58,433 bases of DNA from Massilibacteroides sp. (GTDB taxonomy: Bacteria; Bacteroidota; Bacteroidia; Bacteroidales; Tannerellaceae): assembly GCF_028705895.1 (NCBI RefSeq), contig NZ_JAQWCQ010000018.1, forward strand, positions 1-58,433, in the 5' to 3' direction. Made by a program: the position numbers and the translations under genes. This document shows, one piece after another, positions 1-9,400 of this stretch (position 1 is its first letter; each line of letters opens with the position of its first letter). Below the pieces are notes generated by a model. It was not told the origin of the DNA. It saw only the letters and a program-made list of their open reading frames with translations, and did not search any database.

Positions 1-5
1 TCTCA

Positions 6-76
6 TAAGCTATATTGTTGAAGTTAACACTCTGTTATTCTTGTAAATACAAAGTTAACTAAAATGATATAGCTTA
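6..76. other. Extended inverted repeat downstream of the susCDE-like operon
   Basis: TAAGCTATAT at 6-15 is exactly matched in inverted orientation by ATATAGCTTA at 67-76. Two GTTAAC sites at 23-28 and 54-59 share the same centre of symmetry, near base 41. The arms could form a long stem-loop in RNA, or a dyad for a DNA-binding protein. It lies past the end of the SusE gene, about 100 bases before the window edge, so the next gene is unknown. No function is assigned. Confidence 0.45.
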
Positions 77-129
77 TTTCTTGCCTATCTAACTGGAATC
101 TCCTTTTTCAAACATAGGAACTATTTTGT

Positions 130-160
130 GGGAAGCCATCGTAAACGGCTTCCCTTTGTT
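130..160. terminator. Stem-loop after the SusE gene, possible terminator
   Basis: GGGAAGCC (130-137) and GGCTTCCC (147-154) form an 8-bp stem with a 9-base loop. It sits 17 bases downstream of the SusE stop codon on the minus strand. The U-rich side follows the stem on the plus strand (TTTGTTCTT), so as a minus-strand terminator it lacks a good U-tract. It may be bidirectional, or only a 3' end stabilising hairpin. Confidence 0.45.
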
Positions 161-170
161 CTTATATTCT

Positions 171-1313
171 TTACTTAACCTCGTGACGATACTGGCCGTC
201 TCCCTGAAGATAAATAATAATTGTAGTATTTGCTCCGTCGAACTGATCTGCAAATTTCCACTTGTTGTCCCATTGTGTTACAGAAGGTGCTAATTGCATA
301 AAGAAATAATCATCAGAACCTGTCGGAGCACTGTCCAAACCAGAGATCGTTGGTCCCCATTGAGCCGTTTCTGCATCACCGCCTTTATTAATCGTTTCCA
401 TCTGGAATTTATAACGCTGATCTCTACCCCAGCTTTCTTGTTTGAATTCAACCTTGCCGGTTCCTTCCCAAATACCTTTGCCTTTATATTCCAAATCCCA
501 GATAGTGGCGTTGGATGGAGAGAAGAAAACGCTCATTTTAGTAATCTCGGTAAATGAGATTGTCGCAACGTTGAAATCTAATTCTATACGGTAAACACCT
601 GTTTTCTGCGGAGTAATAGCTCCTTCTTCTTCAGCTTCTTTCAATGATGTGTTATTGTCAGTGTAGAAGATACGCGGACTTCCTGAATTGCGATCCGTGA
701 AATAGTATGATTTTCCGGCTTCTAATTTTGTATAGATCTCGAACTCTCCTTGTCCTACCAATTTAAATGGAAGAGCGTCTGATAATGTTGTTCCCGTTTC
801 AGAACCTTCTCCGGTAATAAATACTTCGTCCGGAATTTCGGTAAATCCGCTAAGACTTGTTATCGTTAACGTGCGGGAAGCTTCCGAGAAAACACGATTA
901 ATACCACGTGATGAAGCTACTTTCCAGATAACATCACCTGTTTCTCCAGGTGCTATACCAGCTTTAGTGGCTATTTTATTCAATACCTTATGCGTAATCG
1001 TTGCAGCATTAGTATAACCATTATTGTCTGACACAACAATATAAATTGGTTCAGAGAAGTCACCTCCTGCCTTATCGAATAATACTTCATATTGTGCTGC
1101 TCCACTATCTTCTACGCGAACAGCTTCCCATTCGAAATAAAGAGATGCTGAAGCAGAACTTAATAATTTTACAGATCTGTTATCCGTTGGTTCATAAAGC
1201 GCTTTTACAGGAGTTACTGCAGCATCTTTATAATTCATGTCGTCAGTACCGCAAGCAGAAAACGCAAATGCGATTGACAATAAAAGACTTATATTTCTTA
1301 AGATAGTTTTCAT
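171..1313 (-). CDS. SusE-like outer membrane starch/glycan-binding lipoprotein
   Basis: Predicted 380-residue surface lipoprotein of the SusE/SusF type, third gene of the SusC-SusD-SusE operon. Residues 1-20 form a lipoprotein signal peptide, and the lipobox ends in Cys21 (AFSACG). The N-terminal part (about 25-150) is an Ig-like SusE domain. The C-terminal part carries repeated beta-strands of the type GVYRIELDFN and ends in GDGQYRHEVK, as SusE/F carbohydrate-binding modules commonly do. It would sit on the outer leaflet next to the SusCD transporter and hold glycan chains. It lies 33 bases after susD and is probably co-transcribed. The substrate cannot be read from sequence; family membership does not imply starch. 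Confidence 0.85.
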   Translation of the reverse strand: MKTILRNISLLLSIAFAFSACGTDDMNYKDAAVTPVKALYEPTDNRSVKLLSSASASLYFEWEAVRVEDSGAAQYEVLFDKAGGDFSEPIYIVVSDNNGYTNAATITHKVLNKIATKAGIAPGETGDVIWKVASSRGINRVFSEASRTLTITSLSGFTEIPDEVFITGEGSETGTTLSDALPFKLVGQGEFEIYTKLEAGKSYYFTDRNSGSPRIFYTDNNTSLKEAEEEGAITPQKTGVYRIELDFNVATISFTEITKMSVFFSPSNATIWDLEYKGKGIWEGTGKVEFKQESWGRDQRYKFQMETINKGGDAETAQWGPTISGLDSAPTGSDDYFFMQLAPSVTQWDNKWKFADQFDGANTTIIIYLQGDGQYRHEVK

Positions 1314-1346
1314 AATTATATTGTTTATTTTTTCTTCTGTTGAACA

Positions 1347-2984
1347 TTATTTTGCATATCCCGGATTCTGTGGAGCCAGATTCTTATTCAGGTCTAACTG
1401 AGCCTGAGGAACAGCCCACAAGTAATCGCGACTTTCAATGAACTGGCGATTATCTAAACGTATATAGCTTGTGTTTCCATTTCCGAATTTTGCACCATAT
1501 ACATACCCATTCAGATATTGTGTCCCTGCTTTCCAACGAACAATGTCGTAGTAACGAAGACCTTCCATTGCTAATTCACTTCTACGTTCATTTCGTATTA
1601 CGTCGCGTAACGCATCTGTGGACAGACTTGAAGGATAGCTTAATGCACCCGAGAGCGTAAATCCTGCTCTTTCTCTGATCGCTTTGATTGTAGTATCCCA
1701 CACAGCTTGATCCATTTTTCCGGTCTCAAACATTGCTTCAGCATACATAAGTAATACGTCTGCATAACGGAACATAATAATATTTAAGCCGGCATCAAAA
1801 GTAGAAGTTGCCTTTTCATCATAATATTTCTTGACATAGTAGCCTGTTGAGGTAGAATTAGAACTTGCACTTACGTATAAATCTAATTTCTCACTTTCGG
1901 TTTCTCCTGTTCCGGGTTTGATGAAAATCGTTTTCTTTGTTCCATCAAACATTTCCCATTCTCCACCATGACGAAGGATAGTCACATCTAAACGAGGATC
2001 TCTGTTATCGTACGGATTATTGTCATCGTAATTTGAGTCGTCTGTTATTGCCTTACCATTTAATGTGATATAGCTATCAACCAAGCCTTGAAGAGGAGCA
2101 AAAGCATTCAAACGCGCACCTGCTGAAATCGGAGCCATATCGTAGAATTTAGACCATGTTTTCAAAGAAGGTACATAACCATAGTCTAAAATTACTTCTT
2201 TATTATATTCATTTTCAGCTTTAAATAGACCAGCGTAATCTGAGAATAAACCATATGTACCATATTCTCCTTGATTGTTTATCAGGCGGTTTGTGTATTC
2301 TATAACTTTTTCCCAATTACTTTCATAGAGGTAAGCCCTTGCCTGGAATGCACAAGCAGCACCTTTGGTGATACGTCCGTTTTCGTCTGCAGACAATTCA
2401 CTGTTAGCCGGAAGTATTGCCATGATTTCATCTAATTCCTGATGAATGAATGCCAGAACTTCAGATTTGGATGTTCTTGAAATCGTTTTAGACTCTTCCA
2501 GCGTAATATCTTGCGTGAAGAAAGGTATATCACCATAGAAATTCACTAAGCGGAAGTAAATAAAGGCACGAATAAAACGGATTTCAGCTTTACGCCTTTC
2601 TATTAAAGAAGGATCCATATCAGGAACGTTGTCCACGTACTGAAGAAAGATATGGCAAGTCTTGATACCTCCATAAGCATCTTTCCATTCATCAGCGAAA
2701 CGACCCAATGAAGGATCTGCTGTTCCATTACGTAAAGCTCTTTGAGCAGTATTGGAACGACCTTCAAAGACATTGTCGCTTAAAGCTTCGTCATTCCACA
2801 TTCTATCGGCCGAATACACTTGATTATAAGCCATGTTGACCACCGTCTCCGCGTTATCTGCAGACTGCCAGAATGTAGCATCTGTGTATTTATTCGTTGG
2901 AACGGGATCCATGTCGTTACAACTGTTTAAGGAAATCATTCCTAAACAGATGCATATAATTGTAATAAATTTTATTTTTTTCAT
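1347..2984 (-). CDS. SusD/RagB family nutrient-binding outer membrane lipoprotein
   Basis: Predicted 545-residue SusD homologue, the lid that captures oligosaccharide above the SusC channel. The ATG at 2984 is preferred over an in-frame TTG two codons upstream, because it directly starts a lipoprotein signal peptide whose lipobox ends at Cys22 (SLNSCND). The body has the usual TPR-like helices of the N-terminal SusD-like domain, including RAEIRFIRAFIYFRL. The C-terminal RagB/SusD half contains MLMYAEAMF and IRNERRSELAMEGLRYYDIVRW-type helices, and the protein ends in PQNPGY, the usual family ending. It lies 15 bases from the SusC gene and is co-oriented, forming a standard SusCD pair. Confidence 0.93.
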   Translation of the reverse strand: MKKIKFITIICICLGMISLNSCNDMDPVPTNKYTDATFWQSADNAETVVNMAYNQVYSADRMWNDEALSDNVFEGRSNTAQRALRNGTADPSLGRFADEWKDAYGGIKTCHIFLQYVDNVPDMDPSLIERRKAEIRFIRAFIYFRLVNFYGDIPFFTQDITLEESKTISRTSKSEVLAFIHQELDEIMAILPANSELSADENGRITKGAACAFQARAYLYESNWEKVIEYTNRLINNQGEYGTYGLFSDYAGLFKAENEYNKEVILDYGYVPSLKTWSKFYDMAPISAGARLNAFAPLQGLVDSYITLNGKAITDDSNYDDNNPYDNRDPRLDVTILRHGGEWEMFDGTKKTIFIKPGTGETESEKLDLYVSASSNSTSTGYYVKKYYDEKATSTFDAGLNIIMFRYADVLLMYAEAMFETGKMDQAVWDTTIKAIRERAGFTLSGALSYPSSLSTDALRDVIRNERRSELAMEGLRYYDIVRWKAGTQYLNGYVYGAKFGNGNTSYIRLDNRQFIESRDYLWAVPQAQLDLNKNLAPQNPGYAK

Positions 2985-2999
2985 GTTCAATTTCCTCTT

Positions 3000-5900
3000 T
3001 TAGAATTCAATATCAAGACCAAATCCGAAATATTTCAATGAGGGATAGTTTCTTGCACTGTTCGCACTACCATCCATGTTTCCGTTGAATTCAGATGATT
3101 CAGGATCAATAAACGAGTTTTTACTGAATGTGAACAGATTCTGTGCATTTACATATGCATGGACATTCTGTAAGCCTAATTTCTTCGTCAAAGAAGATGG
3201 AATAGTATATCCAAACTGAATGTTTTTTACACGAAGATATTGTCCGTCGAATTTATAAAGCTCTGTACTGCGTTGATAGTTATTCTGTGTAGAAGTTGCA
3301 CCGGCAGCCGTTAATCTTGGCCATTTAGAATCAGGATTAGTCGGAGTCCAGAAGTCTAATTGATGTTTATAGATAGCATATGAGTAATTTTCATGGAATG
3401 GTTCAACCAATTCACCACGAATCATCATATCTCTCTTGCCAACTCCCTGAAGGAATATAGATAGGTCAAACCCTTTGTACTCTACATTGTAATTAAAACC
3501 ATAAGTGTAGCGAGGAAATGCATTTCCTAATACTGTACGGTCTTTAGAGTCAATTACTCCGTCTTTGTTCATATCTACATATCTTACGTCGCCCGGTCTT
3601 AGGTCTGATGCCGAAATTCCGGTTGGCAGAGCCGATGTTTCGATCTCTTCCATGCTTTGGAAGTATCCTTCCATCTTATAACCGTAGTAAGCCATGAAAG
3701 GTAATCCCTCACGAATAATTTTACTGATATTATCCGCTGTTTTAATCTGCTCTTCGCCCATAAAGCCGGTTACTTCGTTTTTGCTATCACCTACGTTCAA
3801 TCCAAAATTATGATTGAACTCTCCGGTTCTCAAACGATAGTTCAGGCTGATTTCCCATCCTTGGTTTTTCATTTCACCGGCATTACTCTGGCTCAACTCT
3901 GTTCCGAATACTGTAGGTATCTCCGGTTTAATAAGGATATCTTTCGTTTTTTTGTGGAAATAATCAAAGGTTGCAGTCAAAGCATTGTTTAAGAACGAAG
4001 CATCAAATCCGATATTAAACGTATTTGTAGTTTCCCACTGTAACTCTTGATTGCCATAAGTAAATGCAGCTCCTGCAACACTACTATTATTGAAACCATA
4101 GCTATTACTACTGCTTTTATAAACTGTCAGATATTGGTAAGGGTCGATACTCTGATTACCCAACACACCATAAGTTCCACGTATTTTCAGGTCTCCTACT
4201 TTTTCTTTGTATTGTTCCATAAAACCTTCTTCAGAAATTCTCCAACCTAAGGATAGAGAAGGGAAGAAACCCCAACGATTTTCTTTGGGGAAGATAGAAG
4301 AACCGTCGTAACGGAAACTAAATTCAGAATAATATTTATCTGCATAAGAATAACCAACACGTCCTAAGAGTGAATTAATACTTGTTTCGCGCGTAGATCC
4401 TACAGAGTTATAGGTATCATCATCACTGATAACCACTTCACTACCAGTTGTTGGTGTGCCCAAAATGGGATCAGTATAACGATATTTCAATTGATTCTGA
4501 CGGCGAGTATAAGATTCGTTTGTTGCTCCGAACAAACCTGTAATTGTATGATCTCCAAACGTCTTGTTATAATCTAATAATAACTGATAATTTAACAGAT
4601 AAGCTTTCTCGTTGAAATCTTCTGTTTCTCTTTTAGCATTAACATAGACCGTTGGATTCTCTGCATCTGCACTTGAATAAAGAGGAACTTGTTTTCTTCT
4701 GATAAAACGATGATCAGCATAAATGTCTGCACCGAATACTCCACGTAGTTTCAATCCGTCAAAAAGCTTAACATCTAAGTTTAAATTTACGTTTACATAG
4801 TCGTTGTCTTTTTGTTCGTAACCCCCTTCACGTAATTCGCCAAGCGGATTCTGGTCTGTCAATGCATCATTGATCAGATATTTCCCGTTATCCGCCTGCA
4901 TTCTATAATAGTAATATGAAGGAATACGAGAAGAATTAATTATCGCGTTTCCAGCTGTTGTCGCTTTTGAATTGTTTCTTGTATAAGCTAAGATTGAAGT
5001 CAATTTAAAACGACCATATTCGGTGGTAATATTTGAACGTAAATTATATCGGGTGATACCGTAACCATCTCCAACGAAATTACTTTCCTGATCATAAAAA
5101 CCTCCCGAGAAAAGATAAGTCGTATTTTCACTACCTCCCGAAACGCTCATATTGTATGATTGTTGTAAAGCGGTACGTAAAATCTGGTCGTAATTCCATT
5201 CTTCTTCACTCTGATGATCATAAAGGTCTCTGATTTGTTCAGGAGTAAACTGAGGAGAAGAACCAACATTAGTCAATGCGAGATTTTTTAGTGTCGCATT
5301 TTGATAACCGGCTACCGGTCTGAACAACACAGTAGGGTCTTGCATCCCTATTTGTGAGTTCAAACGAACTGTGGGACGTTGATTCTTTTTCCCTTTTTTA
5401 GTAGTTACCAAAACAACTCCGTTTGATGAACGAGAACCGTAGATCGCTGCAGTCCCAGCATCCTTCAATACGGATACGCTTTCAATATCGGAAGGGTTCA
5501 ATTTATTCAAACTTCCACTCTCTGATACCAATCCATCAATCACGATCAATGGACTGTTATTGTTCATCGTAGAGATACCCCGAATATTGATGTTTAATGA
5601 ACCGTCATCGTTCGGGTTCATATTTCTTTGTTGGATATTTAAACTTGGTGAAGCTCCTTGTAAAGCCTGAGATACATTGGCTGTAGGTTTGCTTGCAATC
5701 ATTTCTGAACGAACCTGATCAACTGCGCCAACGGCACTCTTTCTCGTTGTCGTACCATATCCGATTACGATAACTTCTTCCAATACTTCCGCATCTTCCA
5801 ACATTGTGATTTTAAGAGAAGTCTGATTGCCGACAGTTACCTCCTGCATTTTGTACCCGATGTAGCTAACATGTAGAACATCGTTCGGATTACATTCGAT

Positions 5901-6143
5901 TGAGAAGTTTCCGTCGAAATCTGTTACAGTTCCGTTGGTTGTACCTTTTACAACAATATTTACGCCGATCAATGGCTCTCCGTTTTTGTCAACAACAACC
6001 CCTTTAACCGTTGATTGCATAACAGAAGGCGATCCGGGGAGAATGTCTTTTCCTGGTTGGCTCGCGTGTGCTGTTGATGGCATCCCCGAAATAAAGGATA
6101 ACAAAACGCAGATAAAAGCGCTTGTGCATAATTTCTTAATCAT
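3000..6143 (-). CDS. SusC/RagA family TonB-linked outer membrane transporter
   Basis: Predicted 1047-residue TonB-dependent oligosaccharide importer. Residues 1-28 are a Sec signal peptide ending in AHA. Residues about 46-105 form a CarboxypepD_reg-like domain (VKGVVVDKNGEPLIGVNI). The SusC signature VIVIGYGTTTRKSAVGAV (about 125-142) precedes the plug domain. The remainder is a 22-strand type barrel that ends in the C-terminal aromatic GLDIEF expected by the BAM complex. The length is typical for SusC. There is no N-terminal sigma/anti-sigma signalling extension, which fits control by the adjacent HTCS rather than by an ECF pair. First gene of the susCDE-like operon. Confidence 0.95.
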   Translation of the reverse strand: MIKKLCTSAFICVLLSFISGMPSTAHASQPGKDILPGSPSVMQSTVKGVVVDKNGEPLIGVNIVVKGTTNGTVTDFDGNFSIECNPNDVLHVSYIGYKMQEVTVGNQTSLKITMLEDAEVLEEVIVIGYGTTTRKSAVGAVDQVRSEMIASKPTANVSQALQGASPSLNIQQRNMNPNDDGSLNINIRGISTMNNNSPLIVIDGLVSESGSLNKLNPSDIESVSVLKDAGTAAIYGSRSSNGVVLVTTKKGKKNQRPTVRLNSQIGMQDPTVLFRPVAGYQNATLKNLALTNVGSSPQFTPEQIRDLYDHQSEEEWNYDQILRTALQQSYNMSVSGGSENTTYLFSGGFYDQESNFVGDGYGITRYNLRSNITTEYGRFKLTSILAYTRNNSKATTAGNAIINSSRIPSYYYYRMQADNGKYLINDALTDQNPLGELREGGYEQKDNDYVNVNLNLDVKLFDGLKLRGVFGADIYADHRFIRRKQVPLYSSADAENPTVYVNAKRETEDFNEKAYLLNYQLLLDYNKTFGDHTITGLFGATNESYTRRQNQLKYRYTDPILGTPTTGSEVVISDDDTYNSVGSTRETSINSLLGRVGYSYADKYYSEFSFRYDGSSIFPKENRWGFFPSLSLGWRISEEGFMEQYKEKVGDLKIRGTYGVLGNQSIDPYQYLTVYKSSSNSYGFNNSSVAGAAFTYGNQELQWETTNTFNIGFDASFLNNALTATFDYFHKKTKDILIKPEIPTVFGTELSQSNAGEMKNQGWEISLNYRLRTGEFNHNFGLNVGDSKNEVTGFMGEEQIKTADNISKIIREGLPFMAYYGYKMEGYFQSMEEIETSALPTGISASDLRPGDVRYVDMNKDGVIDSKDRTVLGNAFPRYTYGFNYNVEYKGFDLSIFLQGVGKRDMMIRGELVEPFHENYSYAIYKHQLDFWTPTNPDSKWPRLTAAGATSTQNNYQRSTELYKFDGQYLRVKNIQFGYTIPSSLTKKLGLQNVHAYVNAQNLFTFSKNSFIDPESSEFNGNMDGSANSARNYPSLKYFGFGLDIEF

Positions 6144-6307
6144 ACCATACTTAGATTTAATAATTGTGTAGATAATTTTTTTAGAAGACCACTTTTAACT
6201 TAATGTGAATTGATTAGATTTTTTGTCTAATTCTTGATTCAGGTTATACATAGCATTTTCATTTCTTTATGATATTTTTATGTGTTTACATGTTGAGATT
6301 ACGGAGG

Positions 6308-6315
6308 CAAATATA
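6308..6315 (-). promoter_or_regulatory. Probable -7 element of the susCDE-like operon
   Basis: On the minus strand this reads TATATTTG, matching the Bacteroidetes -7 consensus TAnnTTTG. It lies about 165 bases upstream of the SusC start codon. No convincing -33 TTTG is visible, which fits a promoter that needs an activator such as the HTCS. Confidence 0.5.
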
Positions 6316-6372
6316 TTTTCTTTTTAATGCAGTTATCACCCCTGCAGGTGTGAGAATTGTAGGTTGTCCTGA

Positions 6373-6400
6373 TATCATACTAGATTGTCTCAATATGATA
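6373..6400. promoter_or_regulatory. Dyad upstream of the SusC promoter, candidate HTCS operator
   Basis: TATCATA (6373-6379) and TATGATA (6394-6400) are inverted repeats separated by 14 bases. They lie about 60-85 bases upstream of the proposed -7 box, between the regulator gene and the transporter operon. The position is right for an AraC-type activator site. Assignment to the neighbouring HTCS is inference. Confidence 0.4.
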
Positions 6401-6437
6401 CAAGTGTCAAAATGTACGGTAAGAAGTGTTTTAAGGC

Positions 6438-9400
6438 CTATTTTTCTCGTTCTGCCATGTGTTTGTCCCGATATTCTTTAGGAGTACAACCGAATTTGGC
6501 AGAGAATACACGGAAGAAAGTAGAGCGATTCGTGTATCCCGAACGATAGAGTATTTCATCTACAGTTAACTGTGTATTCAGTAATAAGTTCTGACTTATG
6601 TATAGACGGCTGTCTTTAATAATCTCAGAAAGACTTTTTTTGCTGATCGTACTTAGTTTCCGATAAAGATGGCGTGGGCTAATATGTAGTTCATTGGCTA
6701 TAAATTCGGCGGATAGTTCTTTATTTGTTATGTTTTTATCGATAATATCGTATATGTCCTGTATAAATCGTATATCTTCTTTATGAGTCAGGTCTCCATC
6801 AATCATCTCGAAGGCGCTTAACGGCGAACTGTAATAATCTTTCAGTATCTCTTTTCTTGTAACCATCTGTTTGATTGTTGACTTTAATACTTCAGGATTA
6901 AAAGGCTTGGTGATGTACATCTCAGCGCCCGATTCCAATCCTTTTATCTGCGTATCCGTAGAGTGACTGGCAGAAATCAAGACAACCGGTATATGTGCTG
7001 TCTTTTTATTCTGTTTTACCATCTGGGTAATGCGAATACCGTCTAGACCGGTCATCATGACATCCGAAAGAATAATATCCGGATGTATTCTTTCAAGCAG
7101 ACTTTCTACTTGCGTAGGATCGTTCACTTTTATCACATTATACTCATGCGAAAGCGTTTCATTAAGTAACCATAGCATTTCTTCGTCATCGTCAATAAGT
7201 AAGGCTGTTGGTTTGTTTTTGTCGAGTGTGATATTCGTACTCTCTTCTTTAACCGGAACGTAGGTGTTCGGAATTCTCATTTCCTGACTTAAGCTTTTGC
7301 GTGATTCGTTGTCTAAGTTTAAAGTGCTCTTACTGGCTTCCAGTTCCGGTAGTGTTACGATAAAATTCGTCAAATTATCTGGAGAATTGGTCGCTTCAAT
7401 TTCACCACCCAGCAATTTGACCATACTATATGAAATGGCAAGTCCGAGTCCGTTTCGTGAAAGGATATTTTTGCTTTCCTGCTTCTCGAAATTGTCTAAA
7501 ACGACATATCTGTCAAATATCCGGTCGAAATCTTTGGGAAGAATACCTTTCCCGGAATTGGCAACAGTTATGATTAATTTATCATCTTGCTCTATAAGAG
7601 AAACTCTAATCAGTCCTCCTTCAGGAGTATATTTATGAGCGTTAGACAATAGATTAGAGAGTATCGTGTAAAAGAAATTACTATCCGTATTCCATGTCAT
7701 ATCTTCTGCAATAGCTGTTTCCAGATGTATTTTTTTAGATTCCAATAAGTCATGGAATGACGTTAAAATATCATTGCTCATCTTTTCGATGTTCAATTGT
7801 TCGATTTGCGGCTTTTTATTTCCTGTTTCAATCCGTCTGAATTCAATCAAGTCCTGAATAAGATCATTAAGACGTACGGCGTTTCTTTGTATAATTTCAG
7901 TATAATTTTTAATGAACGGGTCAATATTATAACGAGACAAAATACGGGAACAAGGACCATATATTAATGCTAATGGGGTACAGAACTCGTGAGCGATGTT
8001 GGTAAAGAAACGAAGTTTAGACTCATAAACTTCTTCTCTGTGTCTGACTTCTTGTTTTTCTTTCTCTCTCGCCTTTCTTTTGTGTTCTTTTATTCTTGCC
8101 GACCGGATTAATAAAACTAATACACTTATTATTGCTATGCTATAAAAGAATACTGCCCAGCGGGATGCGTACCAGGGTACATGAATGGTTATCTCCATAC
8201 GGTAAACGGAGCTTTCCTGTCCCGTCAAGCGATTTATAAATTTCACATTGAGCGTATAATTGCCCGGTGTTAGCCCGGTAATTGGTATTGTATTGGATAT
8301 ACCATTATCTATCCATGAGTCACTTAATGGATTTAACTGATAATAACAGGTGTAATTATGACTGTTTACATAATCCAATGTTACGAATGATAAGGAAAAG
8401 AAATTCTGGTTATGACGTAATCCGATATGTGTAGGAGAATCTTTATCTTCAAGAAAGTCATATAAATTAACTTCCTCCCCATATAAGATGAATTTATCAA
8501 ATTTTACTTCCGGGCTAAATGGAGGAATCGTTTTACGCGTATCGGATATGGTGATAAACCCGTTTATGCCGCCGAAGAGAAAAACTTCTCGTTTCTTATC
8601 ATAAAAAGAAGCACCATCACTGAACTCTATGACCTGTAATCCGTTATGTTCCGTGTATGTCTGGAATAATTGATCTGTCATGTTGAATTTAACAATACCC
8701 TTATTCGTACTCATCCACAAATTATTTGACTGATCTGCCAATATGCTGTGAATCGTATTGTTGAGGAATCCCGTTTTCGTATTAAATACTTGTAGCTGTC
8801 CGCTTTCCGACCTTTTAACCAATCCATCACTCGTGCCCAGCCAGATGTTTTTTAACTCGTCTTTATAGATTGAAAATACATCATTCATGGTTTGCTTATA
8901 AAAGGAACTAAGGGTATATATACTTGTCGGGAAAACCTCCAATGTATTTGTTAAAACGCGGAACGCGCCATAGCCACGATTTCCAAACCATAGAACAGAG
9001 TCATTTTCCTGATATAGCGTAAAGAAGTAATTATGACTTTCTTCATCTGTGTTTTTTATAATTTGTTTTGGATTGGCTAATACAGGCCTATCTTGAGTTC
9101 CTTCTATATCGAATCGGAACACACCCATGCCAACTGTCGCAATCCATAATGAATTATCCGGTAATTCCTTTAACGCATGAATGTATTTAATATCCTGTCC
9201 GTTAAATTGAATACGGGTTTTCTCTATCTTTTTACTCTTATAGGAAAAATAGTTTAATCCTTCTTCCGTTCCTATCCAGCAGATATCTCGTTTACTTTCA
9301 TCGAGAACATACACCGAATTGCTTATTAATTCACTGTTATCTTCCCTGAAATGTTCAATCTCACCATCCGGAGTAATATAGCTATGCTGATTATTATTCG

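Noticed and set aside
6269-6481. Plus-strand frame in the regulator-SusC intergenic region
   Set aside because: It covers the promoter region and the antisense of the HTCS end, with no recognisable protein features.
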